Below, piece after piece: positions 9,946 through 19,137 of a stretch of DNA of 44,943 nt. The DNA comes from Flagellimonas pelagia (lineage in GTDB: Bacteria > Bacteroidota > Bacteroidia > Flavobacteriales > Flavobacteriaceae), in NCBI RefSeq assembly GCF_003584135.1, contig NZ_QXFI01000034.1, positions 1 through 44,943 on the forward strand, in the 5' to 3' direction. Position 1 is the first letter of the stretch. Every line of letters starts with the position of its first letter. The notes beneath the pieces were generated by a model. The model saw only the letters and a list, made by a program, of their open reading frames with translations. It was not told where the DNA came from and made no database searches. The translations under genes and the position numbers were made by a program.

Positions 9946-11655
9946 TTACACCCAATTGTTCTTGAAGATCAAAAACTCCATGGGTCTTAGTTTTACCTTG
10001 ATGAAAAGGCGATCGGTTTCTAAAGCTGTGTTTTTTTCGATTTTGACTTTTTTCTTGTTCCCATAGATACATTCCATTAGAAGATTTTCTTTGTTGATAG
10101 CGTTATCTATGGTTACGTATCCTTCTTTGGTATTCTTTGGAGAAGAATTATAGACGACAAGTATCTCGCCCTGATAAAGGATCCTTGAAAATGCCAAAAG
10201 ACATTGTTCACAATCTGGAAACCGAAAATCGAGCCCATTTTCTGAAGTTTCCCTAAAATACATTCTACCGAATTTTAGAATGGCTTCCCTTTGCCTAAGA
10301 TGTGCCAAGAACGAAATTCTCTTGAATAGCCATGACCCTTGGTTCAATACGTTGGTCTCCTTATCATCGGGATTGAACATGCCCTCCCTGATATACCGAT
10401 CATCAGTACCGTTGCCCTCAAAACCTTGTTCGGTACCGTAATAAATACATGGAGCGCCAAGGGCACAAATGAGAAAGCCCATGCCCGCAACAATTTGCTC
10501 GGGAGCGGCATTGTGGCCAAAGCGGTGCTTAAAATCCATCCCAACCTGGTCGTGGTCGTCGATATAGGTCACCAGAAATTCGCCATACTCGCCACGGTGA
10601 AGGGCATTCTTTCGCAGTTCTTCATAGCGCCGTATCAATAGGTTCGGTGATGAATTGCCCTTTATCACTTCCGCCAGGACACTGTGCAGGGGGTGATCTA
10701 AGATAGAATCAAGCCCATAATAGATGTTACGGTCTTCAGGCAGTACTTTAGGGCCTATATAGGGATTGCTCATTTCATCGTTGCCGATAATTTCACCGAA
10801 CAGGAAAAAGTTTCTTTTGCCCAAAGAGTAAGCATATTCCCGAATCCTCGAACAAAAACGGCTGGTATCCTGCCCTTTCATATGTTTGACAGCATCCAAA
10901 CGAAAACCATCAACATCCACCTCACGTATCCAGTAACAATGGATTTTGGCCAGTAGCTCCTGTAAGTCTTCACTGGCGGGGGAACCATCGTTCCGAAATG
11001 TTTTTAAGGTAAAGAAGTCGCCTTCCTGGGTCTCGGGATACGCATCGAAATTCTTGATCTGCCCTTTACGGTTATACATTTCGGGATTTCTCAGTTCAAG
11101 GGGTATCGGTCTGTCCTTTTCTCGCCAATCACCCAACGGAAAACGCTCTCCTTTGAAATAATAATAGCTGTAATCAAAGGGATAGGACCAATTATCGCCA
11201 GAATGATGCAGAACGATATCCAAAAAGACCCGTATATCAAGCCCGTGTGCCTTGTCAACGAGTTTTTCCAAGTCTTTCTTTGTGCCCAAGCGTTTGTCCA
11301 CATCCATATAATTCTGAATGGCATAGCCATGGTAGGACTCTGGATTGTTTTCAAACACGGGGCTTAGCCAGATGGCCGTACAGCCCAAGTTTTTGATATA
11401 GTCAATGTTGTTGATGATCCCCTTAAGAGTACCGCCAAAGGGCTTTCGCAATTGATCTTCATTCCCGAAACCAGGGTGCCGGATATCGAAATTCTTTGAG
11501 TGCCGTGCATTGCTATCATGAAACCGGTCAACCATAAGAAAGTAAATGATCTCCTCACGCCATTCCCTATGGCAGTTTACCCAATATTTCTTGTCTGGGC
11601 GTGGTGAAAGTTCTATTTCCTCAATTGATTTTAACATCATCTCGTTTTTAAACAT
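9946..11655 (-). CDS. GH13 alpha-amylase family glycosidase
   Basis: A 569-residue TIM-barrel glycosidase without a signal peptide, so probably cytoplasmic. Conserved regions are DIVLHHSGD (146-154), DGFRLDAVKH with nucleophile D254, LFGEIIG with acid/base E288, and YIDDHDQ with transition-state stabiliser D369. The C-terminal 100 residues fit the usual beta-sandwich domain. It resembles neopullulanase/cyclomaltodextrinase or maltogenic amylases that work on maltodextrins or stored glucan. The start overlaps the symporter stop by 8 bp; ATGs at codons 6 and 7 are alternatives. With glgP downstream it would trim branched or linear glucan ends. Confidence 0.92.
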   Translation of the reverse strand: MFKNEMMLKSIEEIELSPRPDKKYWVNCHREWREEIIYFLMVDRFHDSNARHSKNFDIRHPGFGNEDQLRKPFGGTLKGIINNIDYIKNLGCTAIWLSPVFENNPESYHGYAIQNYMDVDKRLGTKKDLEKLVDKAHGLDIRVFLDIVLHHSGDNWSYPFDYSYYYFKGERFPLGDWREKDRPIPLELRNPEMYNRKGQIKNFDAYPETQEGDFFTLKTFRNDGSPASEDLQELLAKIHCYWIREVDVDGFRLDAVKHMKGQDTSRFCSRIREYAYSLGKRNFFLFGEIIGNDEMSNPYIGPKVLPEDRNIYYGLDSILDHPLHSVLAEVIKGNSSPNLLIRRYEELRKNALHRGEYGEFLVTYIDDHDQVGMDFKHRFGHNAAPEQIVAGMGFLICALGAPCIYYGTEQGFEGNGTDDRYIREGMFNPDDKETNVLNQGSWLFKRISFLAHLRQREAILKFGRMYFRETSENGLDFRFPDCEQCLLAFSRILYQGEILVVYNSSPKNTKEGYVTIDNAINKENLLMECIYGNKKKVKIEKNTALETDRLFIKVKLRPMEFLIFKNNWV

Positions 11656-13018
11656 TCACATTGGAATATGGTGTATTTGTAGTTATATCTACCTCTTTGC
11701 TTTCTTGTGATCTTGCTCCATAAAAACGGTTGAAAACCATACAGGCCGTTAGGTCACCGGTAACATTGACCGCAGTTCTGAACATGCCGAGCAAGCGCTC
11801 CACCCCTATAATTATGATAATGCCTTCAGCCGGTATTCCGGCACTTGACAAAACGGAAGCCAAAATCACCACACCGCCACCGGGTATGGCAGGGGTGCCG
11901 ATGGAGGCGGCAACTATGGTGACCACGACAACAATAATATTCAGAAGGCCCATTTCAAGGCCATAAGCCTGAGCGATGAACAAAGTCGTTATGGTTTGGT
12001 AAAGTGCTGTTCCATCCATGTTCACGGTAGCCCCTATCGGAATAATGAAATTGCTGATGGAGCCGTTCACTTTGAGCTCTTCTTCCGCTGTTTTTAAGGA
12101 AAGGGGCATTACTGCGGCAGAACTCGTGGTCGAGAATGCCAATAGTTGAACATCCGTGATCTTTTTCAAAAATTTAAACGGATTGCTCTGGCCCAATAGA
12201 CTTACCAATAACAGGTAAACACCGACCAAAAGGAATAACCCTATCAGTACCACGAGCACATAAAAGCCCAAACCTGAAAGGGAGTTTAGACCAACACTGG
12301 ATGTAAGTTGCGCCATTAAACCAAATACTGCGATGGGTACCAACAACATGGCCCATTTGACCACGGTCATGCAGATTTCCTGTACGGCACCCAAGAGCAG
12401 CTTGACAGGTTTGAGCAAATCGTCAGGCAGCGACAATACGGCAACCCCGATTATAATGGTAAAAATCACAATGCTCAACATTTCACCACTGACCATCGAG
12501 GCCAATGGGTTTTCAGGCAGTAGATCGGTAATGACATTCGGTATATCGTTTATTCCAAACGACAGTTCCGTACTTTCGTCCGTATTGGCCAAAGCATTTG
12601 CATGATCGACTTCCGCCTGTTGGTGGAGAAACTTTCCCGGTCTAAAGATCAAGGCCAGAACCGTACCTATGGTTACCGATATAATCGTTGTCGATATAAA
12701 ATATAAGAGTACGCCCCCGCCCAATCTTTTCAGATTTTCCTTGTCGTTACTCGCTATGCCGGTGATGATGGAGGCCACAATCAGTGGTATCATGATCATC
12801 TGGACCAATTTCAAAAAGAGCATGCCCGGCAGGGCCAGCCAATTCCCCAGAACATCGGCGGTGCTTTTGGTGATCCAACCGTTTTGGGGACTTAACAACA
12901 GGCCTACTCCAACACCAAGAAACAAAGCAATGATAACTTTGAGCCAAAGCCGGTTCTCAACCAACCTTTGTAGGTAGTGGTTTAATGATTTTAATGATTT
13001 TATTTCCGTATCCAGCAT
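11648..13018 (-). CDS. Dicarboxylate/amino acid:cation symporter (DAACS family)
   Basis: A 456-residue inner-membrane carrier of the GltP/DctA/EAAT family. It has eight or so hydrophobic helices, the serine-rich hairpin STTSSAAVMP (297-306), and the substrate and cation motif NMDGT (333-337). Homologues import C4-dicarboxylates, glutamate or aspartate with H+ or Na+. The exact substrate cannot be read from the sequence: the last helix has MFRTAVNVTGD, where the position after FRTA often helps to tell acidic amino acids from neutral substrates. It lies 16 bp after the aldolase gene and overlaps the amylase start. In this setting it might supply or export fermentation acids such as malate or succinate. 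Confidence 0.92.
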   Translation of the reverse strand: MLDTEIKSLKSLNHYLQRLVENRLWLKVIIALFLGVGVGLLLSPQNGWITKSTADVLGNWLALPGMLFLKLVQMIMIPLIVASIITGIASNDKENLKRLGGGVLLYFISTTIISVTIGTVLALIFRPGKFLHQQAEVDHANALANTDESTELSFGINDIPNVITDLLPENPLASMVSGEMLSIVIFTIIIGVAVLSLPDDLLKPVKLLLGAVQEICMTVVKWAMLLVPIAVFGLMAQLTSSVGLNSLSGLGFYVLVVLIGLFLLVGVYLLLVSLLGQSNPFKFLKKITDVQLLAFSTTSSAAVMPLSLKTAEEELKVNGSISNFIIPIGATVNMDGTALYQTITTLFIAQAYGLEMGLLNIIVVVVTIVAASIGTPAIPGGGVVILASVLSSAGIPAEGIIIIIGVERLLGMFRTAVNVTGDLTACMVFNRFYGARSQESKEVDITTNTPYSNVNV

Positions 13019-13034
13019 TCTTTTATCAGATGAC

Positions 13035-14096
13035 TTATGCTATTGTTATTCTTTCTTCAAGGTAAACGCCCTGCACGGCATGCAATAATTCCACACCGTC
13101 CTTAAAAGGTCTTTGAAAGGCCTTTCTCCCTAAGATCAATCCTGCTCCGCCTGCCCTTTTGTTGATGACCGCAGTTCTGACCGCATCCGACATATCTGAC
13201 TCGCCTTGTGAACCGCCACCTGAGTTTATCAAACCTATTTTGCCCATGTAGCAATTGGCCACCTGCAACCGGCATAGATCTATGGGGTGCTCCGTGGTCA
13301 GTGTTTCGTACATGGCATCATCAAACTTGCCGAATTTCAGGTTCTTGAAACCAAAATTGGTCGTGGGCAACTTCTGTTTGATGATATCGGCCTGTATCGT
13401 TACCCCTAAATGGTTGGCCTGACCCGTTAAATCCGCGGCGGTGTGATAGTCCTCTTTGTCTGTTTTGAAAGCATCGTTGCGGGTGTAGCACCACAAAATT
13501 GTGGCCATACCAAGGCTATGGGCCTCGGCAAAGGCTTCCGCAATCTCCCTTATCTGTCGATTGCTTTCCTGGGACCCAAAATAAATGGTAGCCCCGATTG
13601 CAACCGCGCCCATGTTCCACGCTTCCCTGACTTTTCCGAACAGGTTCTGGTCATAAGTGTTGGGATAGGACAATAATTCATTGTGGTTTATCTTGACAAT
13701 GAAGGGGACTTTATGCGCATATTTCCGAGAACAAAGGCCCAACACCCCAAAAGTGGAGGCCACACCGTTGCAACCGGCTTCGATGGCGAGCTTTACAATG
13801 TTCTCGGGATCAAAATAATCGGGGTTCTTGTAAAAAGAAAATAAGGCACTGTGCTCGATTCCCTGATCTACCGGTAAAATGCTGAGATACCCCGTACCTC
13901 CCAGATTACCATGGCCATATAATTGCGAAAGGCTTCGGAGTACTTGTTGATTTCGATTACTATTGACGAATACGTTGTCCACAATATTCTTATCGGGCAA
14001 CTGCAGTTCATCTTTGGTGACCTTCTGGCTTACATGATCTAAATAGAAAGATGCTTTGTCCCCTAAATGCGCGACTATGTTATCATAAGTTTTCAT
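13035..14096 (-). CDS. fbaB: Class I fructose-bisphosphate aldolase (DhnA/FbaB type)
   Basis: A 353-residue aldolase that splits fructose-1,6-bisphosphate into dihydroxyacetone phosphate and glyceraldehyde-3-phosphate through a Schiff base, without a metal. Signatures are [10 protein letters not shown] (74-83), a Rossmann-like FIVKINHNE strand (132-140), and [19 protein letters not shown], where K240 is the likely Schiff-base lysine. This DhnA/FbaB lineage is shared by archaea and some bacteria and differs from the metal-dependent class II enzyme common in Bacteroidota. The gene is 9 bp after the GAPDH gene, so two consecutive glycolytic steps are encoded together. Confidence 0.93.
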   Translation of the reverse strand: MKTYDNIVAHLGDKASFYLDHVSQKVTKDELQLPDKNIVDNVFVNSNRNQQVLRSLSQLYGHGNLGGTGYLSILPVDQGIEHSALFSFYKNPDYFDPENIVKLAIEAGCNGVASTFGVLGLCSRKYAHKVPFIVKINHNELLSYPNTYDQNLFGKVREAWNMGAVAIGATIYFGSQESNRQIREIAEAFAEAHSLGMATILWCYTRNDAFKTDKEDYHTAADLTGQANHLGVTIQADIIKQKLPTTNFGFKNLKFGKFDDAMYETLTTEHPIDLCRLQVANCYMGKIGLINSGGGSQGESDMSDAVRTAVINKRAGGAGLILGRKAFQRPFKDGVELLHAVQGVYLEERITIA

Positions 14097-14105
14097 AATG
14101 AAATT

Positions 14106-15119
14106 TTATCCGATTCCTAAACTTGCATTGGTTTTTTCGATGGATCTGTGTGCATCGGTCTCAATACCCGTGAGGGCCCGAATGGCATCAATGGTCTCAG
14201 GGATTACAATCGCTTGGTTATCGACCACGTAGGCATAAAAAAGTTCATCGCCCACAACCTTGAGCATGTCTTCCCATAGGGCCACCTCGTACATATCGCC
14301 CCAAGGCCTACCCATATCCAAAAACATTTCTTTGATGGTATTGTTGGAGACCAAGCCTTGATCATAGTGAATGAACTTGATTCTACTTGAGGTTTTGAGG
14401 GCGTTCAACACCTCTTCCTTTGAGGCTTTTTTTCGTAGCTTAACGTTCCAGTAATGCATATGGCTCAAAGTCTCGGGAACTTTGACCGCAGAAGTAATGA
14501 CATCCAAATCCGGATCGACACTTTGCGCGTCGGGACCTTGATGGCTCGGGATGTCCTTTTCCGGCACCATGGTGTTCATGATGCCGCCCAAGTGGCTTTC
14601 CCATGGGTCGGTCGCCCTTCTTAATAATGTTCCCCGTGCATAATCCAATAGATCTGCCTTTTTTAAAGCGGTCAATGTCCTTAAGATAGATGTGGTGTTA
14701 CAGGAAACCACCCGGGTAGCATCTAGATTTACCGCAGTGCTATAATTGTTCTCGGCACTAAAGGAGTGGCCTGTGGTCTTGTGTTTTTCACCTCCCTGTA
14801 CGATAAACTTGATCCCTTGCCCTTTGTATATTTCCACATTTTTCGCGGCGATGTTCTTTGGCGTACAGTCCACTACAAGATCTACTTTTTCTAAAATGTC
14901 TTGCATACTTCCTTCAATGGCAATATTGGCTGCTTTCATTTCTTTTTCGGCTTCGGGTGTGGCCGCATAAACTGCATACCCTTTTCGCACCGCATTTTGT
15001 ATGCGCCAATCGCTGATGACATCACAAACCCCAATAAGGCTCATATCATCTTGTACATTAATGGCATCGGCCACTCTTTTCCCGATAACTCCGTATCCTA
15101 CTACTGCAATGTTTTTCAT
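14106..15119 (-). CDS. gap: Type II (archaeal-type) glyceraldehyde-3-phosphate dehydrogenase
   Basis: A 337-residue phosphorylating GAPDH of the archaeal-type family, not the GapA type. The nucleotide-binding turn VGYGVIGKRV is at residues 7-16 and the catalytic cysteine is C140 in VSCNTTS. The following stretch with SILRTLTAL and the HLGGIMNT region match the type II family. Members usually accept both NAD and NADP, and convert glyceraldehyde-3-phosphate to 1,3-bisphosphoglycerate. The start overlaps the nhaA stop by four bases (ATGA). Whether the organism also has an ordinary GapA is not visible here; if so, this copy is condition-specific. Confidence 0.93.
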   Translation of the reverse strand: MKNIAVVGYGVIGKRVADAINVQDDMSLIGVCDVISDWRIQNAVRKGYAVYAATPEAEKEMKAANIAIEGSMQDILEKVDLVVDCTPKNIAAKNVEIYKGQGIKFIVQGGEKHKTTGHSFSAENNYSTAVNLDATRVVSCNTTSILRTLTALKKADLLDYARGTLLRRATDPWESHLGGIMNTMVPEKDIPSHQGPDAQSVDPDLDVITSAVKVPETLSHMHYWNVKLRKKASKEEVLNALKTSSRIKFIHYDQGLVSNNTIKEMFLDMGRPWGDMYEVALWEDMLKVVGDELFYAYVVDNQAIVIPETIDAIRALTGIETDAHRSIEKTNASLGIG

Positions 15120-16456
15120 GTTCTTTTATGTTTAACTGTTCTTAATTGTTTTCTGTTTCTGTATAATAATAGAGCACCCATTACCCCCGCTGTCAATGAA
15201 GCGAATAGGATGCTTACCTTGGCCGTAAATATTAGGGACTCGTCCGTAAAAGCCAGTTCGGTTATAAACAACGACATGGTAAAACCGATACCGCCAAGAA
15301 AACCTATACCATAAATCATTTTCCAATTCACGTTTTCCGGAAGCTTGGCGAGTTTAAATGCAACGAGTAGTCTTGAAAAAGCAGTAATACCGATAAACTT
15401 GCCAAAAATGAGACCTAGACCAATCCCCAAGCTAACCGGGCTGGATAGTACTTTCAGCAAATCTCCATGAAGATGTATTCCTGCATTTGCCAAAGCGAAC
15501 AAGGGAAGAATTACAAAGCCCACTATTGGGTTTAAAGTCCTTTCCAATTTTTGGAGTGGAGTTTCGGCCTCGGAACTTGCAGTCTTTATATCCTCCAATA
15601 TCTCCAATTGCGTTTTTGAGATAAGCGTCCCCTTTATGGACTTGGTTTCTTGAAATCTCTTATGTAAACGGTCTAAACGCTCTAAAAAGGTAGTCTCCTT
15701 AATTTTTACCCTACCAGGAATGGCAAATGCGGTCAGAATCCCGGCAATGGTTGGATGTACCCCTGAAAAAAAGAAGGTCAACCAAACACCACCGATGCCA
15801 ATAATGGCATAGAACCATGTGCTTCTTACTCCCGCATAATTACCAATTATCAAAGCCGCGAAGAACAATAGTCCATGGAGTAGATCCATCTGCGAGATAC
15901 CTGAGGTATAAAAGAGGGCAATGACCAAGACACCACCTAGATCATCCACAATAGCCAGTGTAATAAGAAAAACCCTCAAGGTCGAAGGAAGTCTTTTTCC
16001 GACAAGGGCCAGAACCCCTAATGAAAATGCAATATCCGTGGCCATGGGAATGCCCCAACCATTGGAAGCCTCGCCCGAGTTGTTGAACATAAAATAAATA
16101 AGGGCAGGGAGCACCATACCACCTATTGCTGCACCGATGGGCAGTATTGCATCCTTTGGGGACGACAGTTTACCACCGATTATTTCACGTTTCAGCTCTA
16201 GACCGACTTGCATAAAAAATAGTGCCATTAAGCCATCGTTGATCCATAACAGTAGCGACTCAGATAGCTGAAATGTACCCACACTAAAGGCAAATTCGGT
16301 TTGCATTAGGCCGACATAATATCCCTTCCATGGCGAGTTGGCCCACACCATAGCAATAACAACAGTGATAAAGAGCACAATGCCATAGTTGTGCAGTCTT
16401 TTGATCGAGCTGCCGAAGAATTTCATAATACTGTTATTTGAATAATGGCTAGGCAT
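15116..16456 (-). CDS. nhaA: Na+/H+ antiporter NhaA
   Basis: A 446-residue inner-membrane antiporter exchanging cytoplasmic Na+ for periplasmic H+. The two ion-binding aspartates lie in AIVDDLGG (about residues 171-172), and the earlier conserved Asp is in MATDIAFSLG. About twelve helices are predicted, and the cytoplasmic loop in the middle (residues about 245-300) is longer and more charged than in E. coli. The frame extends to a TTG at 16459, but ATG 16456 is the natural start and still overlaps the upstream stop. Its place in a stress/energy operon suggests pH or Na+ homeostasis under low-energy conditions. Confidence 0.93.
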   Translation of the reverse strand: MPSHYSNNSIMKFFGSSIKRLHNYGIVLFITVVIAMVWANSPWKGYYVGLMQTEFAFSVGTFQLSESLLLWINDGLMALFFMQVGLELKREIIGGKLSSPKDAILPIGAAIGGMVLPALIYFMFNNSGEASNGWGIPMATDIAFSLGVLALVGKRLPSTLRVFLITLAIVDDLGGVLVIALFYTSGISQMDLLHGLLFFAALIIGNYAGVRSTWFYAIIGIGGVWLTFFFSGVHPTIAGILTAFAIPGRVKIKETTFLERLDRLHKRFQETKSIKGTLISKTQLEILEDIKTASSEAETPLQKLERTLNPIVGFVILPLFALANAGIHLHGDLLKVLSSPVSLGIGLGLIFGKFIGITAFSRLLVAFKLAKLPENVNWKMIYGIGFLGGIGFTMSLFITELAFTDESLIFTAKVSILFASLTAGVMGALLLYRNRKQLRTVKHKRT

Positions 16457-17870
16457 CAATGCTGGATTTTTTGGGATTTACATCCTTTTCCCATTCATTA
16501 TTGGAACTATATTTTAAGGAGGCTTTCATATAAGCATCACGTTTGAAACTTCTTATGATTACCCGGTTGCTTTTTTCGTAGGTAAAATAACTGATGGCCC
16601 AATTGAAGCCCACCAAAAATTTGTTTCGAAACCCGCTGATGGAAAGCAAGTGAACCACGGACCATAAAAGCCAGGCAGCATACCCGCCGAAGTGGAGCTT
16701 TCCTAAATCAGCGACCGCTTTTCTTTTACCAACTGTGGCCAATGAACCTTTATCTTTATACCTAAATGGTTTGGAAGGCATTGATTGAACGGTGTTCAAT
16801 AGCACTTTGGCCAAATGACCGCCCTGTTGAATGGCGGTTTGGGCTACCTGTGGATGGCCCTTAGGGGTCTCGTCGGTGATTACCCCGGCAATGTCCCCAA
16901 TGGCAAAAACATTATCCATGCCTTCCACTTTTAGATGGGTATCCGTTTTTAGACGGTTCCCATTAATTATATGTTTTTGATTGATGCCCGCTGGAACCTG
17001 GCCTGTTACACCTGCCGTCCAAATCAGGTTTTTCGCCATGATTTTCCTTCCACTTTTGGTAGATACCACATTACCGTCGTAACCGCTCACGGCCTCGTTC
17101 AACAACACTTGCACATTTAGATTTTTTAGATACCGAAGTGTTTTTGTCGAGGCTTTGTTGGACATTGAGGCTAATAGTTCGTCCGATGCTTCGATCAGGT
17201 AGATGTTCATTATGCTATTCGGATACTCGGGATAGTCTTTTGGAAGGATGTACTTACAGAATTCCGCCAAGGCACCTGCCATTTCGACACCGGCCGGGCC
17301 ACCGCCCACAATCACAAAATTGGTCAGCGCATCGCGTTCTTCATCATCACAGGTTATGGCTGCCTGCTCCAAGTTTTGCAACATCATATGACGTATGTTT
17401 AGCGAGTCCTTGATGTCTTTCATACCAAGACTGTTTTGTTCCACCTCTTTCATGCCGAAGAAATTGGTCTTGGTTCCGGTGGCCAAGACCAGATAATCGT
17501 AGGTGAGCTTGCCTTTGTCTGTTACAACTGTGTTGGAAGCGGGTTCGATTTGCGTCACTTCGGCAAACCTAAAGCTCACATTACCATAGCCCTTGAACTG
17601 TTTTCTGAAGGGAAATACGATACTGTCCGGTTCAAGACCGCTGGTGGCCACTTGATAGAACAAGGGCTGAAATTGATGGAAGTTGTTACGGTCTATCAGC
17701 ACGACCTGTACCTCCTTGTTTTTAAGGCCTTCTACCAGGGCCAGCCCTGCAAAGCCACCACCCACAACCACTATACGCGGCAAAAATGTTTTGGGCAAAC
17801 AAACAGACTCCATCACTTCACAGTTGGCATCGGTATTGTTCTTTGATATGCAGGTATTCTGATTTCCCAT
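16449..17870 (-). CDS. ndh: Type II NADH dehydrogenase-like flavoprotein
   Basis: About 473 residues from ATG 17870. The longer frame starts with TTG inside the UspA gene and is rejected. Two Rossmann motifs are clear: FAD-binding VVVGGGFAGL close to the N-terminus, and NAD-binding IVGGGPAGVEMAG in the middle. The C-terminal part has an AIGD-type FAD contact and an amphipathic hydrophobic stretch (WLLWSVVHLLSI) that would anchor it to the inner membrane, as in NDH-2 enzymes. It oxidises NADH and reduces quinone without pumping protons. The N-terminus carries a polar extension with three cysteines before the FAD motif. It is followed directly by nhaA with an 8-bp overlap. Confidence 0.9.
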   Translation of the reverse strand: MGNQNTCISKNNTDANCEVMESVCLPKTFLPRIVVVGGGFAGLALVEGLKNKEVQVVLIDRNNFHQFQPLFYQVATSGLEPDSIVFPFRKQFKGYGNVSFRFAEVTQIEPASNTVVTDKGKLTYDYLVLATGTKTNFFGMKEVEQNSLGMKDIKDSLNIRHMMLQNLEQAAITCDDEERDALTNFVIVGGGPAGVEMAGALAEFCKYILPKDYPEYPNSIMNIYLIEASDELLASMSNKASTKTLRYLKNLNVQVLLNEAVSGYDGNVVSTKSGRKIMAKNLIWTAGVTGQVPAGINQKHIINGNRLKTDTHLKVEGMDNVFAIGDIAGVITDETPKGHPQVAQTAIQQGGHLAKVLLNTVQSMPSKPFRYKDKGSLATVGKRKAVADLGKLHFGGYAAWLLWSVVHLLSISGFRNKFLVGFNWAISYFTYEKSNRVIIRSFKRDAYMKASLKYSSNNEWEKDVNPKKSSIDA

Positions 17871-17932
17871 GATCTGCTTTTTTATTTTTCTACGGACAAA
17901 ATTTATCCTGTCACATTGTAAGTGGCCATATT

Positions 17933-18391
17933 TTATTTTTGATGTTTTTTTCTGACAATCAAAACAGAACAATGCGCGTGCATGGCAATGGATTGGGCGA
18001 CCGAACCAAGCAAAAAGCGCGAGAATGCGCCATGGCCTTGTGATCCCAATACGATAAGATCCACCTCCAAATCAGTTGCCTTTTCCAAGATTGCATTTTT
18101 GGGAAACCCTTCTACAATATTGGTCGTTATCGACAACTTGCCGTTCTTTTGTTTTAACGACTTTGCAGCATTGTTAACGATGGTTTCAGCCGATTTTTTC
18201 GCATTTGACATGGCTTCTTCTTTATAATGGCCGATACCACTTAAGGGGAAAGCCCCTGGTACAGTTAACATTGGATTTTCATAAACATTTAGAACATGTA
18301 TTTTAACTAATTTTGGCAGCGACATTGCCGCTAGTTCATCGATGGCATCTTTGCTGAATTCAGAGCCGTCAATTGCGAGTAATACTTTCAT
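17933..18391 (-). CDS. Universal stress protein (UspA family)
   Basis: A 152-residue single-domain Usp. The N-terminal strand LLAIDGSEFS and the C-terminal ATP-binding signature G-x2-G-x9-GS (GSQGHG through LLGSVAQ) are intact, so it probably belongs to the ATP-binding subgroup. Such proteins accumulate during starvation, low oxygen or toxic stress. It is 28 bp downstream of the lycopene-cyclase-like gene and 62 bp upstream of the NADH dehydrogenase start. It is the first of the stress/energy genes in the array, but a promoter directly in front of it was not identified. Confidence 0.92.
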   Translation of the reverse strand: MKVLLAIDGSEFSKDAIDELAAMSLPKLVKIHVLNVYENPMLTVPGAFPLSGIGHYKEEAMSNAKKSAETIVNNAAKSLKQKNGKLSITTNIVEGFPKNAILEKATDLEVDLIVLGSQGHGAFSRFLLGSVAQSIAMHAHCSVLIVRKKHQK

Positions 18392-18419
18392 CTTCTTCGT
18401 TTTTATTTATAGACTTAAC

Positions 18420-19133
18420 TTAAAAATTTTGATTCAAAACAATTGGGTTGATTAATTTTCTCCAATACAAATGCTCATAGAGGCCTGACCAATACATGCC
18501 AAAAGTGAAAGCGAACAAAAGCTCTTCGATTGGTATGCCGGCCACTAGAATATCACTCAGGTTTTCCAGATTCCAAAACAATGTTACGTAGTCGGGGTAA
18601 AACGGGAGAATACTTCCAAAATAAACAAAGTACAATGCCGTGAACAGAAATCCACTTATCCAGATTTTGGTCTTAAGGTCTGGGCGGCAGTATAACGTGG
18701 CCATTCCACCCAAGAACATGGCCAATATTCCACAGTAAATATGGTTCATGGGAGTGAAAAGGGCCAATATCAAAAACACGACCGCCGGTACGAAAAGGAT
18801 ATATAGATGCAACCTATGTCTATAATGGTTACGCTCGGTATGCGGTATTTTAACATACCTTCGCTTGAAAATAAGATTGTAAAGTACGGTGCCAATACCC
18901 CCGATGGCAAAAGAGAAAATGATGCTTTCAATATCGAACCCGGTCTTTATCGCCAAATCGAAGAGCGATGGCGGGTGCCAATATTCGGGAACGAACAGCG
19001 GCTCGGTTAGCCCAAAGGGCATGGTTATCCAACTCATCCTCAACATTTCTTTACGGGAATCCTTCTTCAAAAGATAGACCACGCCCCAAAGGGCCAGTAT
19101 GATAAGGGACCATATAAACCAAACGTATTGCAT
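18420..19133 (-). CDS. Lycopene-cyclase-domain-like membrane protein
   Basis: A 237-residue protein with about six to seven hydrophobic helices. Two motifs, FGLTEPLFVPEYW near residue 40 and GIPIEELLFAF near residue 205, recall the paired P-x-E/PIEE motifs of the heterodimeric-type (CarR/CrtY-like) lycopene cyclase domain. Bacteroidota carry stand-alone proteins of this kind whose role in carotenoid cyclisation is not established. No other carotenoid gene is in the window. It lies 4 bp after the AlbA_2 gene, so the two may be co-translated. The cyclase label is from motif resemblance only. Confidence 0.5.
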   Translation of the reverse strand: MQYVWFIWSLIILALWGVVYLLKKDSRKEMLRMSWITMPFGLTEPLFVPEYWHPPSLFDLAIKTGFDIESIIFSFAIGGIGTVLYNLIFKRRYVKIPHTERNHYRHRLHLYILFVPAVVFLILALFTPMNHIYCGILAMFLGGMATLYCRPDLKTKIWISGFLFTALYFVYFGSILPFYPDYVTLFWNLENLSDILVAGIPIEELLFAFTFGMYWSGLYEHLYWRKLINPIVLNQNF

Positions 19134-19137
19134 AAGA

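Noticed and set aside
17871..17972. Longer start for the NADH dehydrogenase
   Set aside because: It begins with TTG inside uspA; ATG 17870 fits the FAD motif spacing.
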